NCBI RefSeq assembly: GCF_000425185.1
Contig: NZ_AULH01000018.1
Coordinates: forward strand, 1 to 64,000
From: Pleomorphomonas koreensis DSM 23070
GTDB lineage: Bacteria > Pseudomonadota > Alphaproteobacteria > Rhizobiales > Pleomorphomonadaceae
Direction: 5' to 3'
DNA: 64,000 bases
Position numbers and translations under genes: made by a program. The notes below the pieces were generated by a model. That model had not been told where the DNA came from. It searched no databases and saw only the letters and a program-made list of their open reading frames with translations. Positions 10,001 through 17,266 of this stretch are shown here, one piece after another (position 1 is the first letter of the stretch; each line of letters begins with the position of its first letter).

Positions 10001-10574
10001 CATCCCACATCTGCATCGTCTGGAAGATCTGCGGCCCTTGGCTGGCGGCTATTTGACCCGCCGGCGCGCCCAACATCGCCATGGTCAAAACGTCGTTGCC
10101 CTGCAACCCGAGCTGCTGCCAGCCGTAATTTCGCCGTGTTGCGCTAGCGGCCCCGTTTTGTGCCTGCGCCGTTCCCAGCCCCTTGATCGCTGCGATCGTC
10201 GACAGCGCCTGTTGCCGCTGCCGGGCCAGTGCCGCAGTCATTTCATCAGCCGACAGGGCGCCCATGGCGTGCGCCGTGCGGATCTCGGTCTGCGCCGCCT
10301 TGTACTGCTGGATGGTGGCGAATAGCGGGTTGTATTTGGCGCGCAGATTGTCGAGCGCCATGCCTTCCGAGGCGAGGATGCCTTGCCATGTCTTGGCCTG
10401 GGCAGCGCCGTCGTGCAGGCCGCCGAGGGCAGCATCCAGGCTTTGCACCTTCGGCGTCGCCTGCGTCGCCGACTCGCCGATCGACTGGATGGCCTGCCGG
10501 GTCTCGCCGGCGCCGGCCTTGGCGCGGGCGGCATCGAGATCGACGCCTATGGAGACCCGGAATTGGTTGGCCAT
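7077..10574 (-). CDS. Tail tape measure protein with embedded lysozyme-like domain
   Basis: A protein of 1165 residues starting MANQFRVSIGVD; the ATG at 10574 overlaps the upstream stop as TGATG. The N-terminal half is long alpha-helix rich in Ala, Gln and Arg, interrupted near residues 210-230 by a hydrophobic segment (FPLLTAAAAAAGLAMTGIYV), the usual look of tape measure proteins that span the tail lumen. Residues about 780-905 (YREAIASIESSGRYGALG, then GDRAYGRYGVMG) resemble a transglycosylase-like domain of tail proteins: a Glu in SIESSG and the following Tyr/Gly pattern. The C-terminus is Gly/Ser-rich and ends in a basic tail. Length would predict a tail of roughly 170 nm if the usual 1.5 angstrom per residue holds. 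Confidence 0.92.
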   Translation of the reverse strand: MANQFRVSIGVDLDAARAKAGAGETRQAIQSIGESATQATPKVQSLDAALGGLHDGAAQAKTWQGILASEGMALDNLRAKYNPLFATIQQYKAAQTEIRTAHAMGALSADEMTAALARQRQQALSTIAAIKGLGTAQAQNGAASATRRNYGWQQLGLQGNDVLTMAMLGAPAGQIAASQGPQIFQTMQMWDGGVSGAMSDISSTVTGLITRFPLLTAAAAAAGLAMTGIYVITRREGPSTEEALARHEELVKRIKDAYGDAAASVGKLRTEEKSILAFQAGQNATDLKTNLSAELERERNALRARFIDQSGMTFGAALPIEAPLRSFIESSDESGKSLEELRKKLTDIGANTADNDLKKLIDSIIETTAETDTLRATVETALRDLPKLSAEYQKFVRNQALASNGFRQLGDFIPDQRTNAQKIEDIYGSSIGSAQTLGEVETLNRRRAEALAEVQRQLDLTRQSDDLGTQAILARTAAERASIAAAQARVEALRQGGRSEAEIAEAERAARANVFAQESASSRSTLEQAQRSAAGVGLTGLPATIAQINARYDLEIQKAEGAKEAIDNLRKARELEIQTATRSAAIQPLQDTAQSASELERAVALQRATFGKSAGDAANLTEQMRLYNEYARAGIQITPELSRAIAEAGARYGAAAGEMDKVTKAQQDAIGRIDGLRSATNSMLGSLLEGDWDSIGKTATNWASGIITDQLTQGLLGRQGEAGGGLFGDLASSLLGGTARGASAANPVFVTFGGAGAGGLFGNLTAANSNGLGVVGGTSMLSRYREAIASIESSGRYGALGPVTASGDRAYGRYGVMGSNVGPWTQQALGYSMTPNQFLGSSTAQDAVFNKIFGGLLSKFGNADDAASAWFTGRPLAQGANATDILGTTGSAYVDKFNAALGTATTGLESFASTTRGASTGSIGAASGYPASLTATPAQAAMMPAGVSPYGTGWAEQQVSGLSASFSVLNQGVSSIVDQFVPGLGSVLGQLLNGIASAGGSSGGGGGFFSWIGSLFTGGSGWGADNSAAFMPYAYGGIPPGRGLHSYANQVVSTPTVFAFAKGAGVMGEAGEKEGIFPLTRDAAGRLGVRASWAGQGGQDSGTSVQINNYSGARVEHETTRDSRGRRQEKFVISDAVGDAVATPGGGADRAMRQKYGVRSRGIPR

Positions 10575-10942
10575 CACTCGTCCCGTTTATTGAGCAGCGG
10601 CAGCGCCGCCCGTTCCATGTGTCTGAGATCCGCGAACGTGCCCTTGGGCGACCCGAGGTCATCCAGCACCAGCCGGCAGGCCACGTAGTCGAGGCCGATG
10701 TAGATCAGTCCGGCCATCGTCGCCGCCGTCCGCCAGCTCGTCTCGCACTCCAGCCAGGCCGCGATGGCTGGCTCGTTGGCCGGATGGATCTCGATCGTCG
10801 CTTCGTCGGCGGGCGTCGCCGTGATCGTGACGCCCATCTTCTTGAACTGGCCGGCCAGGTCGTCGTCGACGGTGGTCGGCTTGTCCCTTGGCGTCTGTCC
10901 CAGGTAGGCGGCGGCCCAGGCCTCCACCGCCTCCGTCAGTTT
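10574..10942 (-). CDS. GT-type extension of tail assembly chaperone (made by -1 frameshift)
   Basis: This open frame encodes about 122 residues beginning KLTEAVEAWAAAYLG and ending NKRDE. It has no good start codon or ribosome site of its own; the first internal ATG comes 36 codons in. It overlaps the end of the upstream chaperone gene in the -1 frame, exactly at a slippery GGGAAAC heptamer. The arrangement copies lambda G/GT, where a small fraction of ribosomes shifts to add the T domain that binds the tape measure protein. It ends at the start of the tape measure gene (TGATG). The sequence resembles short DUF1799-type proteins seen at this place in other tails, which is an inference. Confidence 0.85.
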   Translation of the reverse strand, partial: KLTEAVEAWAAAYLGQTPRDKPTTVDDDLAGQFKKMGVTITATPADEATIEIHPANEPAIAAWLECETSWRTAATMAGLIYIGLDYVACRLVLDDLGSPKGTFADLRHMERAALPLLNKRDE

Positions 10943-11349
10943 CCCAGGCGGGCCTTGTCCTCGGCGATCGCCTCGCCATAGGCCCGGTTGAACGCCGCGC
11001 GCACGCGGTCCATGTCGTAGAGCGCGGCGAATGTCTTCTCGTCGAAGGCAATCGGGTTGCCCTTGTCGTCGACCACGTTGCGCCAGCCGACCAGCACCCG
11101 CCGTACCGCCGCCTTGTCGTGTGCTTCCAACTCGTCGGCGACCGCCTTCAGCGTTGCTTCGTCGAGGTCGGGAGACACCCGCGCCATGATTTGGCGCCTC
11201 GCTTCCGCCGACGCCTTGGTCTCGGCGCGATCGATCAGCCGAAACTCGGCTTCGAACTCCTGTTCCTGGAGCTTGCCCGGCCGGTCCGGATCGGGCTCCA
11301 GCACCTTCACCGGCCACCAGAACGTCAGGTTGGAAACGACTTTGAACAT
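10936..11349 (-). CDS. Tail assembly chaperone (lambda G-like)
   Basis: A protein of 137 residues starting MFKVVSNLTFWWPV and ending ARLGN. It is acidic and mostly helical after an N-terminal beta-rich stretch (KVLEPDPDRPGKLQEQEFEA), as expected for the G-type chaperone that coats the tape measure protein during tail tube assembly and is absent from the virion. It lies between the tube protein and the tape measure gene, the invariant place for this gene. The last codons form a slippery site that lets some ribosomes continue into the T-like frame. Confidence 0.85.
   Translation of the reverse strand: MFKVVSNLTFWWPVKVLEPDPDRPGKLQEQEFEAEFRLIDRAETKASAEARRQIMARVSPDLDEATLKAVADELEAHDKAAVRRVLVGWRNVVDDKGNPIAFDEKTFAALYDMDRVRAAFNRAYGEAIAEDKARLGN
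10939..10945 (-). promoter_or_regulatory. Slippery heptamer GGGAAAC for programmed -1 frameshift
   Basis: On the minus strand the zero frame reads CTG GGA AAC TGA, so the heptamer is G GGA AAC followed at once by the stop. Slipping back one base gives GGG AAA CTG ACG, which opens the downstream frame. The form X XXY YYZ and the position between the two tail chaperone frames match the conserved frameshift of long-tailed phages (lambda uses GGGAAAG). Confidence 0.85.
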
Positions 11350-11382
11350 GGTTGGAACGCCCTTCGAAACCGCCCGCAGGCG

Positions 11383-12309
11383 TCACTTGACGGTGATGGT
11401 GAACTCGTCGTTGCCGGTGTCCGGCAAGACCATCAGCGGCAGCGTGTTGTTGAGGATGCGCTGCGTTTCGCCGATGGTCGGCCGGCCGATTTGCACCTTG
11501 CCTGCGCCAAACTCGACAATGTTGCCGGCCGTCACGCCGTGGGCCATCGCCAGCGGGCCGGTGGTGTGCGCCAGGGCCGTCGCCAGCCAGTTCTTCGTGG
11601 CCAAGGCCACCATTTCCAGGATGACCGAACCGGTCATCTGCCGGTCGACAATCTCCACCGTCTCGGCGCCGATCAGGAAGCGCGTCTCCACCTGGTTGCC
11701 GAGGTCGAAGGTAATGCCCTCGGCGATGCGACTGGCACCGTGCAGCGAGAAGGTCGTGTTGGCCTTGTTGACCGGCACCGGCTTGATGAAGGTGGCTAGA
11801 TCAACGGTCGGCAAAGCGGCGTCGGCGATGGTGCCCAGCAGGCCGGTCATGACGAAACGGAACCGAGGGATGGCGCCGGGCTTGACGTCCATCGTTACGG
11901 TGCCGCGCGCATAGACCAGTGCCTGGTTCACGCCGTCGTTGTTCATGTAGATCGTCGCCGTCTCCTGGCCGGAGCTGACGGGCGAGTAGACGACGTCGAC
12001 GTCCTCAGTCACCACCTCGGCGAGACCGCAGGCCCGAAGCAGCGGGCCATAGGCGGGCGCGGTGCCGGCGGCGCCGGCGCCGGCGATCTCCACCTCGCCG
12101 GTCAGGCGGGCATAGTTGCCATCCAGGATGATGCCCTGATGGCCGAGGTAGGGCAGCACAAGGTCGCGGCTCAGATCGTTTCCGAGCAGCGGCTCCAGGC
12201 TGACGTTGGTCATCTGCATGGCATTGGCCGACCCCGTCGGGGTGGCATCGGTGCCGGCGGTGGTCTCGATCTTGGCGAGGATCGCCCTGTTTCGCCACTT
12301 CTTGGCCAT
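11383..12309 (-). CDS. Major tail tube protein
   Basis: A protein of 308 residues starting MAKKWRNRAILAKIE. The repeated beta-strand pattern, the early phrase ETTAGTDATPTGSANAM and the immediate upstream position to the tail chaperones fit the tail tube proteins of B3/D3112-type phages and their relatives. Subunits stack as hexameric rings to build the tube. There is no tail sheath gene anywhere in the module, which supports a non-contractile siphovirus tail. A gap of 33 bases separates it from the chaperone. Confidence 0.87.
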   Translation of the reverse strand: MAKKWRNRAILAKIETTAGTDATPTGSANAMQMTNVSLEPLLGNDLSRDLVLPYLGHQGIILDGNYARLTGEVEIAGAGAAGTAPAYGPLLRACGLAEVVTEDVDVVYSPVSSGQETATIYMNNDGVNQALVYARGTVTMDVKPGAIPRFRFVMTGLLGTIADAALPTVDLATFIKPVPVNKANTTFSLHGASRIAEGITFDLGNQVETRFLIGAETVEIVDRQMTGSVILEMVALATKNWLATALAHTTGPLAMAHGVTAGNIVEFGAGKVQIGRPTIGETQRILNNTLPLMVLPDTGNDEFTITVK

Positions 12310-12310
12310 G

Positions 12311-12481
12311 TCAGTTGCTCCTCTTGGCGGGCTTGGTGGCAGCGGCGGGTGTCACATTGACCGTGACCTTCGCCTCGGACGGAACGATGATTTCCACCTC
12401 GGTGGCGGGTTCGGTGCGGCGCGTCAGCGCGCCGGTCTTCGGGTCGCGGCTGTAGGAGCCGCCGCCGGGAATGCGGTTCAT
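12311..12481 (-). CDS. Small tail-region protein of unknown function
   Basis: A protein of 56 residues starting MNRIPGGGSYSRD and ending in a basic Pro/Ala/Lys tail. Its ATG overlaps the upstream stop (TGATG at 12481) and its stop lies one base before the tube gene start, so translation is coupled. The sequence has a Gly-rich start and a short beta-prone centre (EVEIIVPSEAKVTVNV). Small proteins of this type occur next to tail terminators in other Mu-like siphophages, but I do not recognise a named family. Confidence 0.65.
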   Translation of the reverse strand: MNRIPGGGSYSRDPKTGALTRRTEPATEVEIIVPSEAKVTVNVTPAAATKPAKRSN

Positions 12482-12900
12482 CAGGACTGTTCCTCCTGGT
12501 AGTAGGCGGTGCCGTAGGTGTCCTGCCACCAGACCGCGCCGCCCTTGGCCTGGACCAGCTCGCCGGAAACGTGCTCGAGCGGCTCGAAGGTCGTGCCGCC
12601 GAAGCCGATAAGGCGGCCGCGCTCCCAGGCGAGCATGGTTTCGAGTTCGTCGGCGGCAGGTTCTCCCAACGGTTCGGCGAGCTGCTCGAAGACAATGACC
12701 ACGGCAATATCGGCGGCTGTGCGCTGCAGCACCGGGCCGTTCATGCGGTCATTCGGCTCGGAGGCCTCCCGCACCATGAACACGTAGGAGGCGGGCAGCT
12801 GCGGCGGCCTGTCCGTGAGTTGCGCCAGGGCGACAGCGCCCTCCACCAGGGCGAAGGGCGTACCGGTCACGAGGAGGCGTTGGCGGATCTCGGCGATCAT
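12481..12900 (-). CDS. Tail terminator-like / tail completion protein
   Basis: A protein of 139 residues starting MIAEIRQRLLVTG. Its mixed alpha/beta pattern (SYVFMVREASEPNDRM, DIAVVIVFEQLAEPLG) and its place between the Mu G-type morphogenesis protein and the tube protein match tail terminator or gp37-like proteins, which cap the growing tube and mediate head joining. The ATG overlaps the upstream stop by four bases (12897-12900). Function is inferred from order and size. Confidence 0.7.
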   Translation of the reverse strand: MIAEIRQRLLVTGTPFALVEGAVALAQLTDRPPQLPASYVFMVREASEPNDRMNGPVLQRTAADIAVVIVFEQLAEPLGEPAADELETMLAWERGRLIGFGGTTFEPLEHVSGELVQAKGGAVWWQDTYGTAYYQEEQS

Positions 12901-13472
12901 GGCGCACCCTCGGTGTAGTAGTCGGCGACAATCTGGATGACCTCGTCTCGATCGGCGTCGTCGAAGCCGAGGAACGGCCTGGCCGGCACGGTCACCTTGT
13001 GCTCGCCGATCGTCACCCAGCTCTCGAAGTTGCTGCGCGAGCGCGAGCGGAACCGGTAGTCGATCCGGTCGGACTTCTTGTCGTAGAAGCGGTAGATGCG
13101 CTGGCTGCGGGCATGCTGGACGATATCGGCGCCGAACTGATGCGGCCCGGCGTAGATCACGTTGGTGCCGGCCTCGGCGCTGTCGTTGTCCGACGCCGAC
13201 GTGAGCGAGCCATAGAGCCGGCCGCTCACCCGCAGCATGTGGTCATAGCCGCGTGCGCGGCCGTTCACCCGCTGGTTGGCCGTGCGGGGGCTGAGGCGGC
13301 CCCACTTGACGCCGCCGGGCCCCGTCTCGCGCTCGATGCGCCGTTGGGACGCAGTGACCAGATAGGCGCCGATCGACCCCATCAGCGGCCGGCGGTTGTC
13401 CGACCTGTTGGCGTAATCGTCGATCGCTTCCAGGACGACGGCGTCGTCGACGATGATGCTGGCGCCGGCCAT
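12897..13472 (-). CDS. Virion morphogenesis protein (Mu G-like)
   Basis: A protein of 191 residues starting MAGASIIVDDAVVLEA; the ATG at 13472 overlaps the upstream stop as TGATG, so a GTG one codon upstream was not preferred. Phrases SQRRIERETGPGGVKWGRLSPRT and DHMLRVSGRLYGSLTS are characteristic of the Phage_tail_S / Mu gpG family, which acts in tail completion or head-tail joining. The end PARPFLGFDDADRDEVIQI also fits this family. In Mu, G lies just after F; here it is placed after gp36, a shuffle seen in transposable siphophages. Confidence 0.88.
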   Translation of the reverse strand: MAGASIIVDDAVVLEAIDDYANRSDNRRPLMGSIGAYLVTASQRRIERETGPGGVKWGRLSPRTANQRVNGRARGYDHMLRVSGRLYGSLTSASDNDSAEAGTNVIYAGPHQFGADIVQHARSQRIYRFYDKKSDRIDYRFRSRSRSNFESWVTIGEHKVTVPARPFLGFDDADRDEVIQIVADYYTEGAP

Positions 13473-13903
13473 CACATGTCCCTCAGGCTCTGGCGGGTGA
13501 ACACCCGGCCGGAAGGATTGGCGCGGATCACGCCGCCGCCGGCGGCGGCCGGAGCGATACCCTCGGCCTCGATGACGACCAGGCCGCCCGCCACGCTCTT
13601 CAGCCAGTCGATGGCTTCCTTGTGGGCGAGATAGACCTGGCTATCCTTGTCGGCCGCCTTGCCGTGCAGGTAGTAGCGGGCGATATCGCAGGCCTTCTTG
13701 GTAAGCGCCTCCGGCACGTTGGAAAGCGGCAGCTGGTAGCGCCGGGCGACATAGCCGTTGATCGACGCCTCGGCATCCGTCAGGGCACGCGCGACCACGC
13801 TCTCGTCGATTGTCGACGCCGGCTTGTTCGTCCGGTCGGTCAGCTGCACCAGCTCGGTGCGGCCGAAGCGGTCGATCAGATCCTGGAGCGTGGCGTAGGC
13901 CAT
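13472..13903 (-). CDS. Mu gp36-like head-tail connector (DUF1320)
   Basis: A protein of 143 residues starting MAYATLQDLIDRFG, the classical opening of DUF1320 proteins (Mu gp36). The helical centre with SINGYVARRYQLPLS and CDIARYYLHG is also typical. Such proteins act as adaptors between the portal and the tail. It overlaps both neighbours by one or four bases. The Ala/Gly-rich C-terminal stretch is likely disordered. Confidence 0.9.
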   Translation of the reverse strand: MAYATLQDLIDRFGRTELVQLTDRTNKPASTIDESVVARALTDAEASINGYVARRYQLPLSNVPEALTKKACDIARYYLHGKAADKDSQVYLAHKEAIDWLKSVAGGLVVIEAEGIAPAAAGGGVIRANPSGRVFTRQSLRDM

Positions 13904-14379
13904 CAGAGATACTCAACCTTGAGGTTGGGCTCGTCGTCGAGCTGATCGAGCTGCTCGGCGGTGAAGGCATAGAAGGAATGGTCGGTGGGTGTCTTGCTGT
14001 GCCGCATGCCCGCCCGACGGAAACCCTCGATCCTGGACGTGATCCGGATCGTCCTGGTTCCGAATTCGTCGAACGCCTCGGAGACCCGCTTGCGCGCCGC
14101 CTCGGCTCCGGTCGCCTGGTTCGTTGCGTCGGTCGCCGGCAGGTCGCCCGTCACGACCTGGCCGACGGCCTCGCCGGTTCCCGTCGCCTGCGCGGCGGCG
14201 ATCGAAGCCTCCGTGCTCGACGACGCCGCGCCCCCCTCAACGGGCTTGGGCTCCGGCTCTGCGTGCTGCGGGGCTGTGGCTGTCGCCGACGGGAGCCCCC
14301 CTGGAATTTCGGTGATGACGGCAGGCGCCTTCTTTGAGGCCGCCCGCTTGGCGGTGGAAGTGGTGACGCTCTTGGCCAT
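13903..14379 (-). CDS. Mu gp35-like protein (FluMu N-terminal domain)
   Basis: A protein of 158 residues starting MAKSVTTSTAKRAASKK. The first half is low-complexity and rich in Ala, Pro, Lys and Thr. The last 60 residues contain ITSRIEGFRRAGMRHSK and FYAFTAEQLDQLDDEPNLKV, the core of the small FluMu/HI1506 domain found after the major capsid gene in Mu-like phages. The role is unclear; it may be a head decoration or scaffold partner. It is preceded by a 103-base gap with several hairpins that separates it from the capsid gene. Confidence 0.82.
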   Translation of the reverse strand: MAKSVTTSTAKRAASKKAPAVITEIPGGLPSATATAPQHAEPEPKPVEGGAASSSTEASIAAAQATGTGEAVGQVVTGDLPATDATNQATGAEAARKRVSEAFDEFGTRTIRITSRIEGFRRAGMRHSKTPTDHSFYAFTAEQLDQLDDEPNLKVEYL

Positions 14380-14401
14380 GGTGCCTCTCGGAGTTTGCCG
14401 G

Positions 14402-14484
14402 GCCGGCGCTGACGCCGGCTTGGGAAACTCCGCCCCGGCACAGGGCCGGGACGGAGGAAGTGACGACGGGGCCCACCCGTCGTC
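14402..14484. terminator. Hairpin cluster after the major capsid gene
   Basis: Two perfect inverted repeats lie in the 103-base gap between capsid and gp35: GACGACGGG / CCCGTCGTC with a 5-base loop (14462-14484, touching the capsid stop codon) and GCCGGCG / CGCCGGC with a 4-base loop (14402-14419). Neither is followed by a T run on the minus strand, so they are more likely partial terminators or mRNA stabilisers that raise capsid mRNA over downstream genes. Confidence 0.55.
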
Positions 14485-15376
14485 AGGCGAGCCAGGGAAC
14501 AACCAGCAGCTCGGCGGTGCCGGCCCACTTGTTGCTTTCGCCGCCGTTGACCAGTTGGGACTGCAGCAGGGCGCGGCCGGCGCCTTCCAGGCTGGGCGGA
14601 ACAACGAGAAGGTTGGGCATCAGGCCGAGAGGCCGCCCATGGTCGCCCTTCATGCCGCTGATGGCACCACGCGCGGTCTCGTAGTGCGTGGCGTCCAACG
14701 TCTGCTTGGAACCCCAGGCAAACTGCCAGAAGCCGAAGCCGACGTTCATACGGGCGTCGGCGCCGTAGACGAATTCGTTGTTGTTGAAGACGTTGTCGTC
14801 GTCCGGATTGTCCTTGGCGACGAACTGGAAGTCCTTGCGCCGCTGCAGGATGATCGGCTTGAGTGGCCGATTGGTGCAAAGCAGGAACCAGGGCGTGCTG
14901 GAACCTCCATCTGTGTTGGCCACCGAGGTCTCGTTACCGTCCTTGTCCAGTACCGGGTGATCGGTGTCGAAGAAGTTCTGCCCGTCATAACAGACGGTCG
15001 AGAAGCCATCCTTCAGCAGGCCAAACACCAGCTCGTCGGGAAGCGACTGGGTCGACATGCCCATTTCCTCGAACATCGGCCCGTAGATGCCAAGGTTGTC
15101 GGTCTCGATGTCGTCACGATCGACGGCCTGGGTCAGTTCCCACTTCTTCTCCTTGATGGAGTAGTCGTGCTGTTCCATTGAGCGGACGAGGCGGGGCCCG
15201 ATCCATTCCCTAACCTTCGCGATCTTGCCGAGCCAGCCGTACTTCTGTTCCTTCTGGCTGGCAGGCACGATGGTTGAGACGCGCGGATACTGCGACGGGG
15301 CCTGGCCGAGACCACGCTGGTAGGCGGCCGAATAGCCGACGCGCAGGCTGTTGAGATTGGCGGCATTGACTTCCAT
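14483..15376 (-). CDS. Major capsid protein (Mu gpT-like)
   Basis: A protein of 297 residues starting MEVNAANLNSLRVGYSAAY. The phrases YPRVSTIVPASQKEQKYGWLG, DYSIKEKKWELTQAVDRDDIE and NFFDTDHPVLDKDG are hallmarks of the Mu-like major head subunit gpT (HK97 fold). It forms the icosahedral shell after cleavage or release of scaffold. It follows the decoration protein with a 46-base gap and ends at a strong hairpin, which would allow high expression. Confidence 0.96.
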   Translation of the reverse strand: MEVNAANLNSLRVGYSAAYQRGLGQAPSQYPRVSTIVPASQKEQKYGWLGKIAKVREWIGPRLVRSMEQHDYSIKEKKWELTQAVDRDDIETDNLGIYGPMFEEMGMSTQSLPDELVFGLLKDGFSTVCYDGQNFFDTDHPVLDKDGNETSVANTDGGSSTPWFLLCTNRPLKPIILQRRKDFQFVAKDNPDDDNVFNNNEFVYGADARMNVGFGFWQFAWGSKQTLDATHYETARGAISGMKGDHGRPLGLMPNLLVVPPSLEGAGRALLQSQLVNGGESNKWAGTAELLVVPWLA

Positions 15377-15422
15377 GGGAATCCCCTGGGCGTGGTTGGG
15401 TGAGGCGGCGCCGGCGGCGCCG

Positions 15423-16199
15423 TCAGATGATGGAGATCTCGAAGGTGACGACGGCGGCCGAGGCCGTGGCGTTGGTGCCGCCCACGGTGACGGACAGGCC
15501 GTCGCCGGCGGCGACCACGTTGGCGGCCGAGGGCGTGGCGCTGTCGACGTCGCCGGCGGCCGAGCCTGCCTGCGTGATGGTGATGACGCCGTCGGTCACA
15601 GCCGTCGCGCCGATCTTGGCCGTCAGCGTGGCGTCGCCCGTCGTCAGGGCACCTTCGATCACCGACCAGATCTTGGTGATGCGGCCGGCCACCGGGGCAA
15701 CAACCCGGTAGACGTTGGTCCCGACCAGGGTAGCGACGCGGGTGGTGACGTAGACCTTGCCGTTCTTGATGACGGCGCCGATATCGTCCTCGCAGAACTC
15801 GACCAGGACGCCCTGGTCATCGACGTCCCGGATGAAGCCGGCCAGCGAACGGGTGAAACCGCCCGAGGTCTTGGCGACCGTTTGGTCATCGACGACGTAG
15901 GCGAGATTGCCGATGTCGGCGATCGTGATCTCGTCGGTGGAGGCCGAGTTGGCGAACCGGTAGCACCCCTCGCGAACGTTGACGCGAAGGTCGCCGGCGT
16001 CGCCGTCGGAGTTGTCGACGCGGGCCATGGCGACGCCGGCGGCGCGCAGGCCGAGGGCCGCCTGGCCCTTCACCGCGTAGCCCGATGCGTTGCGCATGAC
16101 GATGCCGCCGGCAAAGATCAGCGCTGAGGCGGCGAGCAGCATGCTCTTGATTTCGCCGGCGGCGCGCGGCGTGTTGCGATCCTTGGTGAGGGCGGTCAT
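15423..16199 (-). CDS. Head decoration protein with C-terminal extra domain (DUF2190-like)
   Basis: A protein of 258 residues starting MTALTKDRNTPRAAGEIKS. The first 125 residues have the pattern of the small DUF2190-type capsid decoration proteins (GIVMRNASGYAVKG, RVNVREGCYRFANS). Residues about 150-258 form an added Gly/Thr/Ala-rich beta domain (AGRITKIWSVIEGALTTGDA, ITITQAGSAAGDVDSATPS) that such proteins usually lack; it resembles trimeric capsid ornament domains. It lies between the protease/scaffold gene (overlap TGATG) and the capsid gene, as expected. Confidence 0.82.
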   Translation of the reverse strand: MTALTKDRNTPRAAGEIKSMLLAASALIFAGGIVMRNASGYAVKGQAALGLRAAGVAMARVDNSDGDAGDLRVNVREGCYRFANSASTDEITIADIGNLAYVVDDQTVAKTSGGFTRSLAGFIRDVDDQGVLVEFCEDDIGAVIKNGKVYVTTRVATLVGTNVYRVVAPVAGRITKIWSVIEGALTTGDATLTAKIGATAVTDGVITITQAGSAAGDVDSATPSAANVVAAGDGLSVTVGGTNATASAAVVTFEISII

Positions 16200-17266
16200 C
16201 AGCCTTGCTCCTTCTCGCTGGCCTTGGCCTTCAGGAACTCTTCCTTGCTGAGGCCGAGCGCCCGCATGGCGGTGACGTCGCTGTCGCTGAGGTCGGGCTC
16301 GCCACCGGTGGGCTTGTTGCCCCTCACCTGTGCCGAGGTCAGCACCGGCGCATTGGACACGAACGCCTTGAAGGCGCTGGTGTCGGCGGTGTGCAGCGAG
16401 ATTGCCCAGTCGCGCAGCGCCGGCACGATCTTGCCGGCCTTGATGGCCTCGTCGACGTCAGTCTCGGCAGCCGACTTGGCGATGTTGGCCTTCAGCGTGT
16501 TGAGGTCGGCCTGCAGGGCGGACACCTGGGCGACCGGCACGAACTTCGTCGGGTCGGGCTCCGTCGGCTTTGCAGCCGCCATGGCCGACGTCATCGCGGC
16601 GGTGATGTCGCCGATCGGCGTGCCCTCGGGCTTGCCGACCAGAACAGCCATCGCCGACACGCCGGTCGCGAGAGAATGGGCGGCCGTGAAGACGGCGTCG
16701 TCGGTGGCGTCCTCGGGCAGACCGAGGAGCTTCTTCAGCTTCGCAAGCATGGGATCTTGATCCTCTGCGGGTTGAAAGATTTCCGCCGCGTGGGCCGACA
16801 CCTCGGCCATCTGCAGGTTGGGAACGTTGGTCAGGCTGGCCATGTTCAGGCCCAGCACGTGGCCGTCGGCCGTGTGGAACAGCACCGGCGACAGATAGCG
16901 GTACTCCTTGGCGGCGATCGCGGCGGCGGCGTTGGCCGTCCATTCGACGCGGCCATAGAGCCCGTCGTCGCGCGCCTCGATCTCCTTCACCCAGCCGGCA
17001 GCCGGTGCCGGCTTGCCGCTTTCGGCCGCCTTCAGCGTCTGGTGTTCGTAGTCGATGACCATCTCGGTGGCGCCGTGGTAGCGGCGGGTCGCCTCGGCGA
17101 TCCTCTCGATGCGTGCCTTGTTGCCGGCGATGAACGGACCGCGACCGTCGCGACCGGTAAAGGTTCCGGCCGGCATCATCTGCACCCACGGCTGCGCGCT
17201 GTCGCCGAGTTCGACGACGAAAGCGGACGCGAGCAGCTTGGAGCGGGTTGAGGCGATGTTCAGCAT
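16199..17266 (-). CDS. Head maturation protease and scaffold (Mu I/Z-like)
   Basis: A protein of 355 residues starting MLNIASTRSKLLASAF; the ATG at 17266 is the first sensible start after the 224-base gap. The N-terminal 170 residues match Mu-like protease I (TEMVIDYEHQTLKAA with the conserved Asp-Tyr-Glu-His, then GLYGRVEWTANAAAAI and YRYLSPVLFH). The C-terminal half is acidic, helical and Ala-rich, like a scaffold. An internal in-frame ATG at 16750 (MLAKLKKLLGLPEDA) could give a separate scaffold, as Mu makes Z from inside I; a purine stretch AGAGGA lies about 10 bases upstream of it. Confidence 0.92.
   Translation of the reverse strand: MLNIASTRSKLLASAFVVELGDSAQPWVQMMPAGTFTGRDGRGPFIAGNKARIERIAEATRRYHGATEMVIDYEHQTLKAAESGKPAPAAGWVKEIEARDDGLYGRVEWTANAAAAIAAKEYRYLSPVLFHTADGHVLGLNMASLTNVPNLQMAEVSAHAAEIFQPAEDQDPMLAKLKKLLGLPEDATDDAVFTAAHSLATGVSAMAVLVGKPEGTPIGDITAAMTSAMAAAKPTEPDPTKFVPVAQVSALQADLNTLKANIAKSAAETDVDEAIKAGKIVPALRDWAISLHTADTSAFKAFVSNAPVLTSAQVRGNKPTGGEPDLSDSDVTAMRALGLSKEEFLKAKASEKEQG

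Noticed and set aside
10943-11386. N-terminal part of the 270-codon frame at 10574
   Set aside because: Antisense-like composition over the tail chaperone; the frame is entered only by a -1 shift at 10939-10945.
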